From assembly GCA_045113775.1 (NCBI GenBank), contig JBGUJH010000141.1:42811-106810 (forward strand): a stretch of DNA of 64,000 nt, written 5' to 3'. This DNA comes from CAG-791 sp045113775. GTDB lineage: Bacteria; Bacillota; Clostridia; Lachnospirales; Lachnospiraceae. The position numbers and the translations under genes were made by a program. Shown one piece after another: positions 50,717-60,156 of the stretch. Positions within the stretch are counted from its first letter, which is position 1. Each line of letters begins with the position of its first letter. Under the pieces are notes generated by a model. The model had not been told where the DNA came from. It did no database searches and saw nothing but the letters and a program-made list of their open reading frames with translations.

Positions 50717-51790
50717 TCACTCTTCTTCCGATTCCTGATCATTTTCGGATTCCTGATCACTCTCAGGCTCCTGATGCTCCTCTTTCGGAGTTTGCTGCTC
50801 AGTTGTCTCAGTTTCCTGCTTCTGCTCCTCCTTAGCTGCTTCCTGCGGAGCAGCATCTCCGGTCCTTGTCAGACCGCTGATATCGAGAATCGCGATCTCC
50901 GGCGGGTTATTGAATCTGGGAACCGGATTATCTTTCGTTAAGGGTTTGCCGGGCGCACTGAGGCCGCTGGTAATAAACAGCTTTACATCGCCTTTTTCAT
51001 ACATCCCGTGGATATACTCGGGGAAGTAGCCCTGAGATCCGCCAAACAGACCGCCGTAGTAAGGAATCACCACAAGTCCGCCAAGATCATTTCCGCTCAC
51101 GACCAAATCGACTTTCCATGTGTCACACGCGTCAGCATAGACAAAGCTTTCGGGCCTGCTTGAGAGCATTATCTTGAACCTGTCAGTGTCCTGATATTCA
51201 GTGAGGAACTTATAAGTGCTCTCATATCTCTTCTTGACTTTGTGGTCCAAGCCTGTCATCTCATAGGCGTTATTGAACATCCCGCCGATCCGTGTATCGA
51301 TTCCATACAGGCTCACGTCCGTATATTCTTCGTTCAGTACAACTGCGCCGGCATCACTGAGAGCACTGCGAAGCTGATCGGTCTGCTCAGCCGCGCCATT
51401 TTCCGAAGCGTGTTTTTTGACATATTTGAGCTCCTGCTCTCCATAAGAATAATACACAGGCGCGATCTGCGAAAGCCTCTTGATCAGATCAGTCAGAGGC
51501 GTAATATCTTCTGTCTGAGCTGTTATCATATTTCCGCCGATCAGAATAGCGTCCGGATATGTATTACTGACCTGGTCCGCGATCACGCCGTTTCCGCCTT
51601 CAAAGACATATCCGAAGAGATCGGAGATCACAGCAAAGCGGAGCGACTCTTCTCCTTCCGCTTTCCCTGTGTAAAAATAGTGGGCCTCGGGATCATTGTA
51701 GGAGCGATAGATCATCCAGCTCGCCGGTACTCCAATGATCAGAGCCAGTATCAGTAAAACAAAAATCAAATGGAAAAACTTTCTTATCAT
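50717..51790 (-). CDS. Degenerate metallophosphoesterase-fold membrane protein
   Basis: One N-terminal membrane helix (about 5-28), a phosphoesterase-like domain of the YkuE type (50-310), and a Glu/Gln-rich acidic tail. The normal metal motifs are recognisable by position but mostly lost: DLH is D57-L-F59, GD is G85-G86-N87, GNHE is G117-E-Q-E120, the HxPE histidine is S211 (SSRPE), and GHTHGG is G233-N-D-L-G-G238. Only the first aspartate survives, so catalysis is very unlikely. It lies after the sugar transferase and may be a binding or regulatory pseudoenzyme in envelope or polysaccharide work. Confidence 0.78.
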   Translation of the reverse strand: MIRKFFHLIFVLLILALIIGVPASWMIYRSYNDPEAHYFYTGKAEGEESLRFAVISDLFGYVFEGGNGVIADQVSNTYPDAILIGGNMITAQTEDITPLTDLIKRLSQIAPVYYSYGEQELKYVKKHASENGAAEQTDQLRSALSDAGAVVLNEEYTDVSLYGIDTRIGGMFNNAYEMTGLDHKVKKRYESTYKFLTEYQDTDRFKIMLSSRPESFVYADACDTWKVDLVVSGNDLGGLVVIPYYGGLFGGSQGYFPEYIHGMYEKGDVKLFITSGLSAPGKPLTKDNPVPRFNNPPEIAILDISGLTRTGDAAPQEAAKEEQKQETETTEQQTPKEEHQEPESDQESENDQESEEE

Positions 51791-51817
51791 TAAAACCTGC
51801 CTCTGTAGTCAATCACT

Positions 51818-51839
51818 GAAGACTCCATAAAGAGTCTTC
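51818..51839. other. Hairpin between the sugar transferase and the degenerate phosphoesterase
   Basis: Stem GAAGACTC / GAGTCTTC with a 6-base loop; no U-run. It may be an mRNA processing or weak stop signal. Confidence 0.45.
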
Positions 51840-51864
51840 CTCACTCTGCCCATACCGGCACGGC

Positions 51865-53319
51865 TTATTCAGCCCCTTCATGTCTGAGTACGACGCCGAC
51901 TGTCTTAAAGAGAATCTTGAAATCCAGCCAGATGCTCCAGTTCTGGATATATTCGCGATCCAGCCGGACCACTTCCTCAAAGTCCGTGATATCGCTTCGG
52001 CCGCTGATCTGCCAAAGTCCTGTGATGCCGGGTTTGATGCTCATTCTCACCCTGTGATGAAGATCATATTTTTCCCACTCGTCAAGCGTCGGAGGTCTTG
52101 TGCCTACAAGGGACATATCTCCCTTCAGGACGTTCCAGAACTGGGGGAACTCATCGAGGGAAGTCTTCCTGATAAAATTGCCGATCCCCCTCGGCTTTCC
52201 GTTCTTGTCCTTCTTCTCCGAACCGATGATCCTGGGATCATCGTCCATCTTGAACATCATGCCGTCACTGATCTTATTCTGTTCCATCAGTGCCTTTTTG
52301 CGCTCTTCAGCGTCCATGTACATACTCCTGAACTTGAACATGTAGAACTGTTTGCCGTTCTGGCCGACTCTCTTCTGTTTGAAAAAGATAGGTCCGGGAG
52401 ACTGAATGTAAATAATGGGCGCAATAAATATAAATATGATCCCGGTAAGGATACAGCCTATGATCCCGCCAAGGATATCCATGATCCTCTTGCAGACGAT
52501 CTGCCTGGTCGATACGATCTTGAGACTGTTGGTCAGCACTCTGTACGTACCGATCTTTGAGACTTCCTGCATACCGGCAGAATGGGCATTCAGGGCTTCC
52601 AGGCAGTAATGGACCGTGATCCCCATTTCCATGATCGCGTCGATCATTTCCTTGGGATATGGCATGTTGTCGGGCTGATAGACAAGGACCTCATCCACCC
52701 AGTTCATTCGGATCTCATTGATGATGTCTGTCTCTTTTCCCATTGTGGGAACACCGCGTATCTTCTCACCGCTGCATTCCTTATCCATAAGATATATGCC
52801 GGTGATCTTGAAGTCATGAAAGTTGTTGTCCATAAGGTTGCCCACGACTTCTTCCGCGAGCGCGGACGATGTGACCAGCATAAGGGATCTTCTGCCCTCT
52901 TTGACTTTGGCAGAATGAAAGATCCTTTTTTTGTTTAAGAGCCTCATAAAGAAGGATCCGAACAGGTACATGATACACATGATGCCTGTGGACATTCTCG
53001 AGATCAGGTAGACCTGATGGACAATGAACAGGAAAAGGATGTCCAGCAGCATAAAGCTCACTTCAAACCGGAAGGTCGCTGCGAACTCCTCCATCCAGTT
53101 CCTTCTCAGTATATTCTTGTAGCTGTTCGTGAACAGTACTACCAGAAGCTGACAGAAGGCGAGCAGAATTGCCTGATATCTGTAAAGATATGTGTCATAG
53201 GGATTCTCAAATCCGACCCATATCCAATAGCTCAGTACAAAACAGATCTGAAGCACCACAATATCAAGCACGATAAAATCGATGTGCTTGAGCCAGCCTC
53301 TCAATTCTTTTTTATGCAT
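51865..53319 (-). CDS. Polyprenyl-phosphate glycosyl-1-phosphate transferase (exopolysaccharide priming)
   Basis: Starts a surface polysaccharide by moving a sugar-1-phosphate to undecaprenyl phosphate. The 484-residue protein has four N-terminal membrane helices (about 12-130), a CoA-binding-like middle domain, a fifth helix near 285-310, and the bacterial sugar transferase domain with KRVGQNGKQFYMFKFRSM, KTSLDEFPQFWNVLKGDM, SLVGTRPP and KPGITGLWQISGRSD. A glycosyltransferase gene precedes it, but no full capsule locus is present. Confidence 0.93.
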   Translation of the reverse strand: MHKKELRGWLKHIDFIVLDIVVLQICFVLSYWIWVGFENPYDTYLYRYQAILLAFCQLLVVLFTNSYKNILRRNWMEEFAATFRFEVSFMLLDILFLFIVHQVYLISRMSTGIMCIMYLFGSFFMRLLNKKRIFHSAKVKEGRRSLMLVTSSALAEEVVGNLMDNNFHDFKITGIYLMDKECSGEKIRGVPTMGKETDIINEIRMNWVDEVLVYQPDNMPYPKEMIDAIMEMGITVHYCLEALNAHSAGMQEVSKIGTYRVLTNSLKIVSTRQIVCKRIMDILGGIIGCILTGIIFIFIAPIIYIQSPGPIFFKQKRVGQNGKQFYMFKFRSMYMDAEERKKALMEQNKISDGMMFKMDDDPRIIGSEKKDKNGKPRGIGNFIRKTSLDEFPQFWNVLKGDMSLVGTRPPTLDEWEKYDLHHRVRMSIKPGITGLWQISGRSDITDFEEVVRLDREYIQNWSIWLDFKILFKTVGVVLRHEGAE

Positions 53320-53370
53320 AACACACTCCCTGCCGCATCACGGTGATGCACGGCGACCAGGCTTCCCGCC

Positions 53371-54402
53371 TCAGTTAAATCCAAAAATTCCGCGGGCAAT
53401 ACTGTATGCTGCTGCTACAAGCTTGCTCCCCGCTTTACCGGGAAGATGCACCGCCGCTCCAAAGGGACCTCTTTTCAGCTTCAAATACAGTTCGTGATCC
53501 TTCTGATCCAGATATTTCCACAGATCGTCCTTGATTGCGAGCTTTTCCTCATCCTGCGATATGATAGCCAGGACAGAAGTTATAGTCGTGATGATCTCCA
53601 GATAATTGTACATATACTTGTACAGATGGCTCTTCTTCTCTATCCTTCCGTCTCTTACGGCATCTGAGAAATAGTCGTACATGATCCGGTTGACTCTGGC
53701 CTGCTGGTCAAGGCGTCCGATCATGACTTCCTCATTGACGGACTGATCGTCTCTGCCGATGAAGTAATAATAGAAGTTGACGTCAAGATAGTACATATTC
53801 TTTACACTTGGCATGGGCTCGAAGACATAAATATTGTCAACGTAAAAGCAGTGCTCGGGCAGGCGCATTCCGCATTCCTTTAAGAGCTGCGTCCTGTAGA
53901 TCACAGAGTGCATAAGAATATACTGGCCCTTCCTGAAGTGACGGGTCTCATCCCATGAAAACATTCTGTTCACAGGAAGCGCGCTGCGGTATTGCATTAC
54001 TTTCTTACGGGTCTGCCCTTCCTTGTCATAAACAAAATTGCTTATGAGCAGATCGATCTTCTCTTCGGCGTCTTTATATTCTCTGAGTTTATCTAAAATG
54101 CTGCGATACGCGCTCGCCTTGAGTTTATCGTCGCTGTCCACAACTTTAAAATAGAGCCCTGATGCGTTTTCAAGCCCTGTATTGACAGCTCCGCCGTGGC
54201 CTTTGTTGGGCTGATGGATCGCTCTTACGATTCCGGGATAACGATCCTGGAGCCGGTCGGCGATCTCGGCAGTTCTGTCGACAGAACCGTCATCTACTAC
54301 AAGTATCTCTACTTCATCTCCTCCCACGACGAGGGATTCGACACACTTTTCCATATAATCCTGTGAGTTATAGCAAGGCACAGTAATAGTCAATAATTTC
54401 AT
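53371..54402 (-). CDS. Family 2 glycosyltransferase
   Basis: Inverting GT-A glycosyltransferase. Start at 54402 (MKLLTITVPCYNSQDYM) because AAGGA is eight bases upstream. Nucleotide-sugar site: VEILVVDDGSVDRTAEIAD and the metal motif VVDSDDKL near residue 95. The 343-residue protein ends in a helical region, with no membrane segment. Sits 51 bases upstream of the priming transferase, so they probably build the same glycan. Confidence 0.9.
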   Translation of the reverse strand: MKLLTITVPCYNSQDYMEKCVESLVVGGDEVEILVVDDGSVDRTAEIADRLQDRYPGIVRAIHQPNKGHGGAVNTGLENASGLYFKVVDSDDKLKASAYRSILDKLREYKDAEEKIDLLISNFVYDKEGQTRKKVMQYRSALPVNRMFSWDETRHFRKGQYILMHSVIYRTQLLKECGMRLPEHCFYVDNIYVFEPMPSVKNMYYLDVNFYYYFIGRDDQSVNEEVMIGRLDQQARVNRIMYDYFSDAVRDGRIEKKSHLYKYMYNYLEIITTITSVLAIISQDEEKLAIKDDLWKYLDQKDHELYLKLKRGPFGAAVHLPGKAGSKLVAAAYSIARGIFGFN

Positions 54403-54437
54403 GTTAATTTCCTTCCATAAGCACATACCGGCATTAT

Positions 54438-54466
54438 ATTATACCATATCTTGATGATTATACCAA
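54438..54466 (-). promoter_or_regulatory. Tandem extended -10 promoters of the glycosyltransferase operon
   Basis: On minus two copies of TGGTATAAT stand 19 bases apart: TATAAT at 54462-54457 and 54443-54438. The upstream copy overlaps the -35 (TTGGTA, 54466-54461) of the downstream one with a 17-base spacer, so the two starts cannot be used at once. Confidence 0.7.
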
Positions 54467-54477
54467 AAAAATCGGGT

Positions 54478-55605
54478 TTATTCCGCAATATATGAATATT
54501 TATCGATCGCCGTCTTCAGCCAGTTCAGGTAACTGCCAAAGGCCGAGGGAATGCAGTATTTGTTAGTGATCTCCGTGAGATCAGCCATGATAAAGGGGAT
54601 CGGTCTCTCCTCAAAAGAGTCTGTGATCACCTCATACCCCTGCATGATCCACCTCTTGTGGGTAAAAATATGTTCCGCGTCACAGATTCTCCTGATCCTT
54701 ACCGGCTCGACATTGTTTTCCCTGAGCCATGCGACCGCTTCTGAGCCGCTCAGTTCTCCCGCCGCATTGGGAAACTCGTAAAGACCCGCCAGAAGTCCCC
54801 GGGAGGGTCTTTTTCTTACAGCCGTCTTTTCTCCGTTCCTTATCAAAAAAACTGTCAGCCGTTCTGTCTTTTTCTCCTTCGCAGCGGGAATGAAGGGGAG
54901 TTCCCCCTCCCTGCCCGGTCTCTCTGTGTGGATCCGGCAAAAGCCCGCTAAAGGACAATGTTCACAGTCAGGTGTGCCGCCCGGCACGCATACGGCATTT
55001 CCCAAGTCCATGAGTGCCTGATTAAAACTTCCGCAGAGATTATCCTTTCCCTTCGCAGCTTCTGCCGCAGGCATCCGATCTGCAAAATATTCCGCGGCTT
55101 TTTTCTGTGCCGCCGGTGTGCGGATACTGTCCTCATACAATGCAAGTCTGGCATAGATCCTCAGTAGGTTCCCGTCTACTGCCGGGATCCTCTCTCCAAA
55201 GGCTATTGACGCGATCGCCGCCGAAGTGTATTGTCCGATCCCGGGGAGTCTTTTCAGCTCAGAGGCTGTCTCCGGGATCTTTCCGCCGCAGCGGTCCATC
55301 AGCTCACGGGCTGCCTTTTGGAGGTTCCTCACGCGGCTGTAATAACCGAGCCCCTCCCAGAGCTTCAGGCAGGTATCCTCCGAAGCTTCAGCCAAAGAAG
55401 CGACGTCCGGCAGGGTCTCAAGAAACCTTGAATAATATCCCTTTACCGCCTCGACTCGCGTCTGCTGAAGCATGATCTCCGACAGCCACACGTGATAAGG
55501 CGTCGGATCTTCTCTCCACGGCAGGATCCTCCTGTTATTCTGATACCAGTTTAATAGTTCTTCTGAAAAACCTCTCATACGCTCCTGCGCTTTTGCCGGT
55601 CTCAC
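54478..55605 (-). CDS. mutY: A/G-specific adenine glycosylase MutY
   Basis: Removes adenine mispaired with 8-oxoguanine. E43 in LSEIMLQQTRVE and D144 in AVDGNLLRIYARL are the catalytic residues; the helix-hairpin-helix is LKRLPGIGQYTSAAI; the [4Fe-4S] loop is C206, C214, C217, C223, with one more residue in the first gap than usual; the C-terminal NUDIX-like domain senses 8-oxoG. Overlaps holA by ATGA. Confidence 0.96.
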   Translation of the reverse strand: MRPAKAQERMRGFSEELLNWYQNNRRILPWREDPTPYHVWLSEIMLQQTRVEAVKGYYSRFLETLPDVASLAEASEDTCLKLWEGLGYYSRVRNLQKAARELMDRCGGKIPETASELKRLPGIGQYTSAAIASIAFGERIPAVDGNLLRIYARLALYEDSIRTPAAQKKAAEYFADRMPAAEAAKGKDNLCGSFNQALMDLGNAVCVPGGTPDCEHCPLAGFCRIHTERPGREGELPFIPAAKEKKTERLTVFLIRNGEKTAVRKRPSRGLLAGLYEFPNAAGELSGSEAVAWLRENNVEPVRIRRICDAEHIFTHKRWIMQGYEVITDSFEERPIPFIMADLTEITNKYCIPSAFGSYLNWLKTAIDKYSYIAE

Positions 55606-56693
55606 GCTCTTCCCGAGTGCCTGACTATGATCATCTCCACCGCCATCGCGGCATCGATCTTTCCGCTCTTGCTGTCATGGTCAGCGGCAACACACTCTCC
55701 CAGCGCTTCGATCAGCTCTGCAGTCGTGTACTGCCTGAGGGCCGGCTTATATTTTTTGGAAATGACAAAGGCAGGAACGCCTACCTTTCTCGCGATCTCA
55801 CTGTCCGCCATCGTTCCGCTCAGCTCTTTGATCTTCACAAGCTGGTCAAACTGCCTTCTCATCAGGCTGAGAATGACCTGCGGGGCTGTCCTCAGCGCGC
55901 ACAGCTCCATATAGATCCCCAGGGCTTTCTTCCTGTCCCTGAGAGCGATCGCCTCGATCATATCAAAGATCCTGTCCTTGATCCTGGGGCTGCATACATC
56001 CCTGACCGACTGTTCCGTGATCTCTCCCTGTCCCATGCAGTAGCAGCAGAGTTTCTCCGCTTCTCCGGCGATATTCTGCATGTCCTCTCCTGTGTATTCC
56101 AGGAAAAGTGCCAGAGTCCGGCCGTTAATTGAAAACCCGTTCTTTCTGAATATTCCGCCTGCCCAGGACCGCAAGTCCGATTCCCCGGGCGTGACGCACT
56201 CCAGAATGTCTCCCAGCTTTTCCTTACAGCTCCTGGCGATCGCTTTATACAGTTTTCCTCTCTTGTCGACATTTTCCTCGACAAAGACGATCGACGTGCT
56301 GTCGGGGATCTCGGGGATAAATTCCGCGATCTTATCCGCTTCTTCAGCTACCGCCGAAGCTGACTTACTGCCCGATACAGACTTTGAAGAGGCTTTCGGA
56401 TTCAGAAGTCCTGTGCTCTCGAGCACGATCACTCTGCGGTCCGCAAAAAACGGCAGCGTCTGGGCCATTTCGATCAGCTCTCTGGCCGAAACATCGGATC
56501 CGCTGTAACGTGATAGGTTCATGGAATCTCCGTCCCCCATAAGGACCTTTATGAGCTTGTCCCTGTTCTGAAGGCGCAGATAGGCCTGCTCTCCGCAGAG
56601 AAGATACACTCTTCTGAGGTCCCCGCTCCTGATCGCTTCATTAAATTGTCTCTGCTGTGCTGCAAAATCACTCTTTTCCTGTCTGGCGGCCAT
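55602..56693 (-). CDS. holA: DNA polymerase III subunit delta
   Basis: Clamp-loader subunit that opens the beta clamp. The 363-residue protein begins (about 25 on) LRRVYLLCGEQAYLRLQNRDKL, the typical HolA N-terminus, and has the RVIVLESTGL and IVFVEENVDKRGKLYKA stretches of the AAA+-like fold without an active P-loop, followed by the collar domain. In Clostridia it often lies by comEC, as here. Ribosome site GGGGAG is good. Confidence 0.93.
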   Translation of the reverse strand: MAARQEKSDFAAQQRQFNEAIRSGDLRRVYLLCGEQAYLRLQNRDKLIKVLMGDGDSMNLSRYSGSDVSARELIEMAQTLPFFADRRVIVLESTGLLNPKASSKSVSGSKSASAVAEEADKIAEFIPEIPDSTSIVFVEENVDKRGKLYKAIARSCKEKLGDILECVTPGESDLRSWAGGIFRKNGFSINGRTLALFLEYTGEDMQNIAGEAEKLCCYCMGQGEITEQSVRDVCSPRIKDRIFDMIEAIALRDRKKALGIYMELCALRTAPQVILSLMRRQFDQLVKIKELSGTMADSEIARKVGVPAFVISKKYKPALRQYTTAELIEALGECVAADHDSKSGKIDAAMAVEMIIVRHSGRA

Positions 56694-56757
56694 TTGTCTC
56701 CCCTGAGTCTCCGCATTTGTGTATCAACTCTCATTGAATGACATTCATACCGATTTG

Positions 56758-59037
56758 TCAATAAAATGTGTGCACCGAATACTCTCCTCTTCCGTCCGTC
56801 GTAACACAGATCTGGCCGTCTTCCCTTGTGTCAAAGATTTCCATCCCGGCTTCTTCGATCCTCTGCACGGTCTCCGGGGAAGGATGCCCGTAACGATTGC
56901 CTTTCCCGCAGGAGATAAGGGCCGTCCTTGCGGGGATCTGATTCAGGAACCGCTGCGTCGTTCCGCCCTTGCTCCCATGATGCGCCGCTTTCAAAATATC
57001 GACGGGGATCTCTTTATTTCCGAGATATTCTAACATATCAGTCTCTCCCTGTCCCTCCAGGTCCCCGGTCAGAATTGCCCTGAAATTTCCGTAACGGAGC
57101 AGAAGGACCACAGAATACTCATTGGCGTCTTCATAAGCCGCGTTGGCCCCGGGGTGAATGCACTGCAGATTCAGTTCTCCCTCCGTTAAAGCCATCCCCC
57201 GATGCAGATAGCTGATGGGAATTCCTTTTCGGGCGCATATTTCCTCGACTCTCAGGTAAGTCTCCCCTTTGCGCTTTTGCAGAACAGATGGAATCCCCAC
57301 ATATCCGATCCTGATCCCTCCCGGCTCGTCTGACTGCTGCAGGAGTTCCAAGAGCCCGCTGCAGTGGTCCAGGTCATCGTGTGTCAGTATACAGTAGTCG
57401 ATCTTCGAAATCCCATGATATTTCAAAAACGGAATTTCTATATTTTTCCCTATGCTCTTCTTTGAAGAACTGCCCCCGTCGACCAGGATCGTGCACTCTC
57501 CGCTTTCATCCTTTGTTCTTATACACAGCCCGTCGCCCTGTCCGACGTCCCACATGTACAATGCAAAAGGAGGTTCGTATCGGACATGGAAAATCAAAAA
57601 GACCGCAAAAGAAATACATGCCAGGTGAATCAGGTGTGTTCTCATCTTAGTACTTACACGTATATTCGCGTCCAATATTACAGCACCAAGAATGATGCAG
57701 TATAATGCGACGACCCATCCGGGCGGTTTCCCCGGCGTCAGCGTGCTGAACGGAAGCTTTTCAGTCAGGCTGCAAAAAGTTTCAAAAAGCCGCAGTATCA
57801 GCACCGGTACTTCACCTGCAGCACCCGCAGCCGCTTTCAAGGCACGACCCAGAAATATTTTCTCAGTGATCTGCCCGGCGATCATCTCCAGAAGCAGCGA
57901 AATCCCTCCGCCTATCATGAGAAAAGGAGCCATAAAGATCACGATCATATTAAGCAGTACGGAATAGAGAGGAAATGTGTAGAAGAAGCATAGCTGGACC
58001 GGAAGCGTAAAGATGGGGATTGCCAGCGGTTTGACGGCACCGGGAATGACCGGCATGAGAAGTGCTGCCGCGGAGACGGCGGCAAAGGAGAACAGAAAAC
58101 CGCTGTGACAGATATATGAGGGCTGCCCGATCAGAATGAGCGCCGCTGCAACTGCCGTCGCTGTGAGCATATCATAGGTCCTGCCGACAGCCCCGGCTCC
58201 GGCGCGGAGCCCGAACATGACAAGAGCTCTCAGACAGGATGTATGCAGTCCGGTCATGACGCCATATAGATACAGCAAAGTGACAGAGATGCCAAAAGAA
58301 ACCGCAGTCGGGACCCTGCATTTTCGCAGGAACGTGTAAATTCCCGTTCCGATCAGAGATATGTGAAGTCCCGACACGCAGATCACATGAATAATACCCG
58401 CCGCCTGGTAGCGGGCTTTTAAATCGGGATCCGTAAGGCTGCTCTGCCCCAGCAGCATCGCTTTCATGACAGATGCGCACTGCCTGCCGAATTTCCCGTG
58501 CCTGCCGTCGTAGATCCTGTCAAGCGCGTCGCACAGGCTTTTCCTTACCCTGAACAAAGCAGCTTTGACAGGGTCCCTTTCATCCGTGTAAGAGAGAATG
58601 TGCGCGTCGGCCAGTGTGAACAGATACCCTCCGATCGCCGTGTAATAGGTAAAGGCATCAAATTCACCGTCGTTTGTCGGTCTTTTGAACAGTCGGATCC
58701 TGCCTCGGACGCGCACTGCCGCTCCTTCCCCGGCCCACTCCTGCTGTACTTCCGGTTCCTCCTCGATAAGACACAGAACCTTGTCGTCATCGTGCATCAC
58801 GAAGGCCCCTTCCTGCGGGATCTTCGACTCCATTTCGGCACTTTTCAGGGTCAGTCTGATATAGACCTCGTCCCCCGGACTTCTGAGCGCGTATTCCTTA
58901 CTATCCACTGTCCCGCGCAGAGTAACATATCTACCTTCCGCCTTCTCTCCGATCTCGGGCTGAGGCGGCCAAATGAGCAGCGCCACCCACACAGATCCGC
59001 AGAAGAGCAGTACAAACAGACATACCGGTCTTCGCAA
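56758..59037 (-). CDS. comEC: ComEC/Rec2 DNA-uptake channel
   Basis: Membrane channel for single-stranded DNA in transformation. I start at TTG 59037, six bases after GGAGG. Parts: N-terminal OB-like domain (about 30-120), the competence membrane domain (HVICVSGLHISLIGTGIY; about eight helices), and a C-terminal metallo-beta-lactamase domain with THDDLDHCSGLLELL, LKAAHHGSKGGTT and ISCGKGNRYGHP. It is intact, of normal size (759 residues). A ComEA-like gene lies 4 kb away, so the organism probably has at least part of a competence system. Confidence 0.95.
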   Translation of the reverse strand: MRRPVCLFVLLFCGSVWVALLIWPPQPEIGEKAEGRYVTLRGTVDSKEYALRSPGDEVYIRLTLKSAEMESKIPQEGAFVMHDDDKVLCLIEEEPEVQQEWAGEGAAVRVRGRIRLFKRPTNDGEFDAFTYYTAIGGYLFTLADAHILSYTDERDPVKAALFRVRKSLCDALDRIYDGRHGKFGRQCASVMKAMLLGQSSLTDPDLKARYQAAGIIHVICVSGLHISLIGTGIYTFLRKCRVPTAVSFGISVTLLYLYGVMTGLHTSCLRALVMFGLRAGAGAVGRTYDMLTATAVAAALILIGQPSYICHSGFLFSFAAVSAAALLMPVIPGAVKPLAIPIFTLPVQLCFFYTFPLYSVLLNMIVIFMAPFLMIGGGISLLLEMIAGQITEKIFLGRALKAAAGAAGEVPVLILRLFETFCSLTEKLPFSTLTPGKPPGWVVALYCIILGAVILDANIRVSTKMRTHLIHLACISFAVFLIFHVRYEPPFALYMWDVGQGDGLCIRTKDESGECTILVDGGSSSKKSIGKNIEIPFLKYHGISKIDYCILTHDDLDHCSGLLELLQQSDEPGGIRIGYVGIPSVLQKRKGETYLRVEEICARKGIPISYLHRGMALTEGELNLQCIHPGANAAYEDANEYSVVLLLRYGNFRAILTGDLEGQGETDMLEYLGNKEIPVDILKAAHHGSKGGTTQRFLNQIPARTALISCGKGNRYGHPSPETVQRIEEAGMEIFDTREDGQICVTTDGRGEYSVHTFY

Positions 59038-59160
59038 TTCTTTCCTCCGTACAATATTCGAATACAATAATGAAATATCCCTGCCGGACCCGGCAAAGGG
59101 GCGGACCGATCGGTCCCGACGTATTCATCGTAATTCAGGCATGTACAAAATGCAAGACTA

Positions 59161-59196
59161 AGGGCGTGTGAAATATCTTAAGCTTTCACACGCCCT
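59161..59196. terminator. Terminator-like hairpin after the GerMN gene
   Basis: A 13-bp stem AGGGCGTGTGAAA / TTTCACACGCCCT with a 10-base loop. The U-run is weak on minus (TTAGTCTTGC) and short on plus (TTTCT). Confidence 0.7.
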
Positions 59197-59220
59197 TTCT
59201 CAGTACTCTCTTCAGTTCGC

Positions 59221-60156
59221 TCACTCCTCAGGAACTTCGCCCTGCTGATTCTCTACAATCTCTCTGTTCATGCTGAAGCTTCCCGTGAGGGAAATGGATT
59301 CCATAAAGATCGCGTCCGGATTTCCGTCTACCGAGATCTGCACAGACTCGATGGTGGGAAGTTCACACAGAGAGTTAACGATCGAGTAGATCGCCGTCTG
59401 GGCCAGCACGCCCTGCTGTCCGTTCAGGAACTCCCTGTTGAGGTTTATATAGCATCTTCTGTCCCTTGTAGTGACGTTGATCACCTTGGTCTCGCTGTTG
59501 ACCGTAGGGTAGGCGAAATTTCCGTTCGGCCCCTGGATGACCTGCTCAAGGACGATCCTCTCAAGAGGCATATTGCTGTTGTAGACCACCGTCCTGTATG
59601 CGTCCACCAGCTTATCTCCCGACTCGTTGGCAAAATACAGATGAAGCCTTACTCTCTCGTAATTGCGCATCTCCGTGTAAGAGTTGTAGATAAACTGATC
59701 GGGGTTCATGATCCCGGGCTCTGCGCCGTCCGCGTCATGAAAGGCTTCTCCATCCACTAAAAAATAAACTCCGTCCACTTCCGTGAAACTGCAGAGTGTA
59801 TTGACCACGGCGGTTCTTGTGAGGACCTCCTCGACCGCGCTAAGGTCATAATACTCCGAAGAAAAATTCAGAGTGACGATCCTGCCCCTCGTCTCACTGG
59901 ACAAAAACCTGAAGTCGGAAATGGGCGCCCTCAGCGTCATTTCCTTGGGCTGCACACAGAGCTTGGCGATCAGCTCCTCTATGATCCTGTCGCGGTCGTC
60001 AGCCTCAGGCACATAGTCCTGTTCCTTGATCCCGTAATCGGATTTATTCAGGTAGTAGATCCTGATCCCTCTTTTATCTGCGCCCTTTTTCCCGCAGGCA
60101 CTGAGAAGGAGACACAATATGAGTATTATAAAAGAAATTACGCTTCTTCTCTTCAA
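59221..60156 (-). CDS. GerMN-domain lipoprotein
   Basis: Exported lipoprotein (lipobox LLSAC, Cys near 21) with two GerMN (sporulation/spore germination) domains, about 30-150 and 170-300: ISDFRFLSSETRGRIVTLNFSS in shorter parts and RRCYINLNREFLNGQQGVLAQTA in shorter parts. Such proteins follow WalRK-type two-component genes in Clostridia and may sense or shape the cell wall. The start overlaps the kinase gene by ATGA, so it likely works with it. Confidence 0.88.
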   Translation of the reverse strand: MKRRSVISFIILILCLLLSACGKKGADKRGIRIYYLNKSDYGIKEQDYVPEADDRDRIIEELIAKLCVQPKEMTLRAPISDFRFLSSETRGRIVTLNFSSEYYDLSAVEEVLTRTAVVNTLCSFTEVDGVYFLVDGEAFHDADGAEPGIMNPDQFIYNSYTEMRNYERVRLHLYFANESGDKLVDAYRTVVYNSNMPLERIVLEQVIQGPNGNFAYPTVNSETKVINVTTRDRRCYINLNREFLNGQQGVLAQTAIYSIVNSLCELPTIESVQISVDGNPDAIFMESISLTGSFSMNREIVENQQGEVPEE

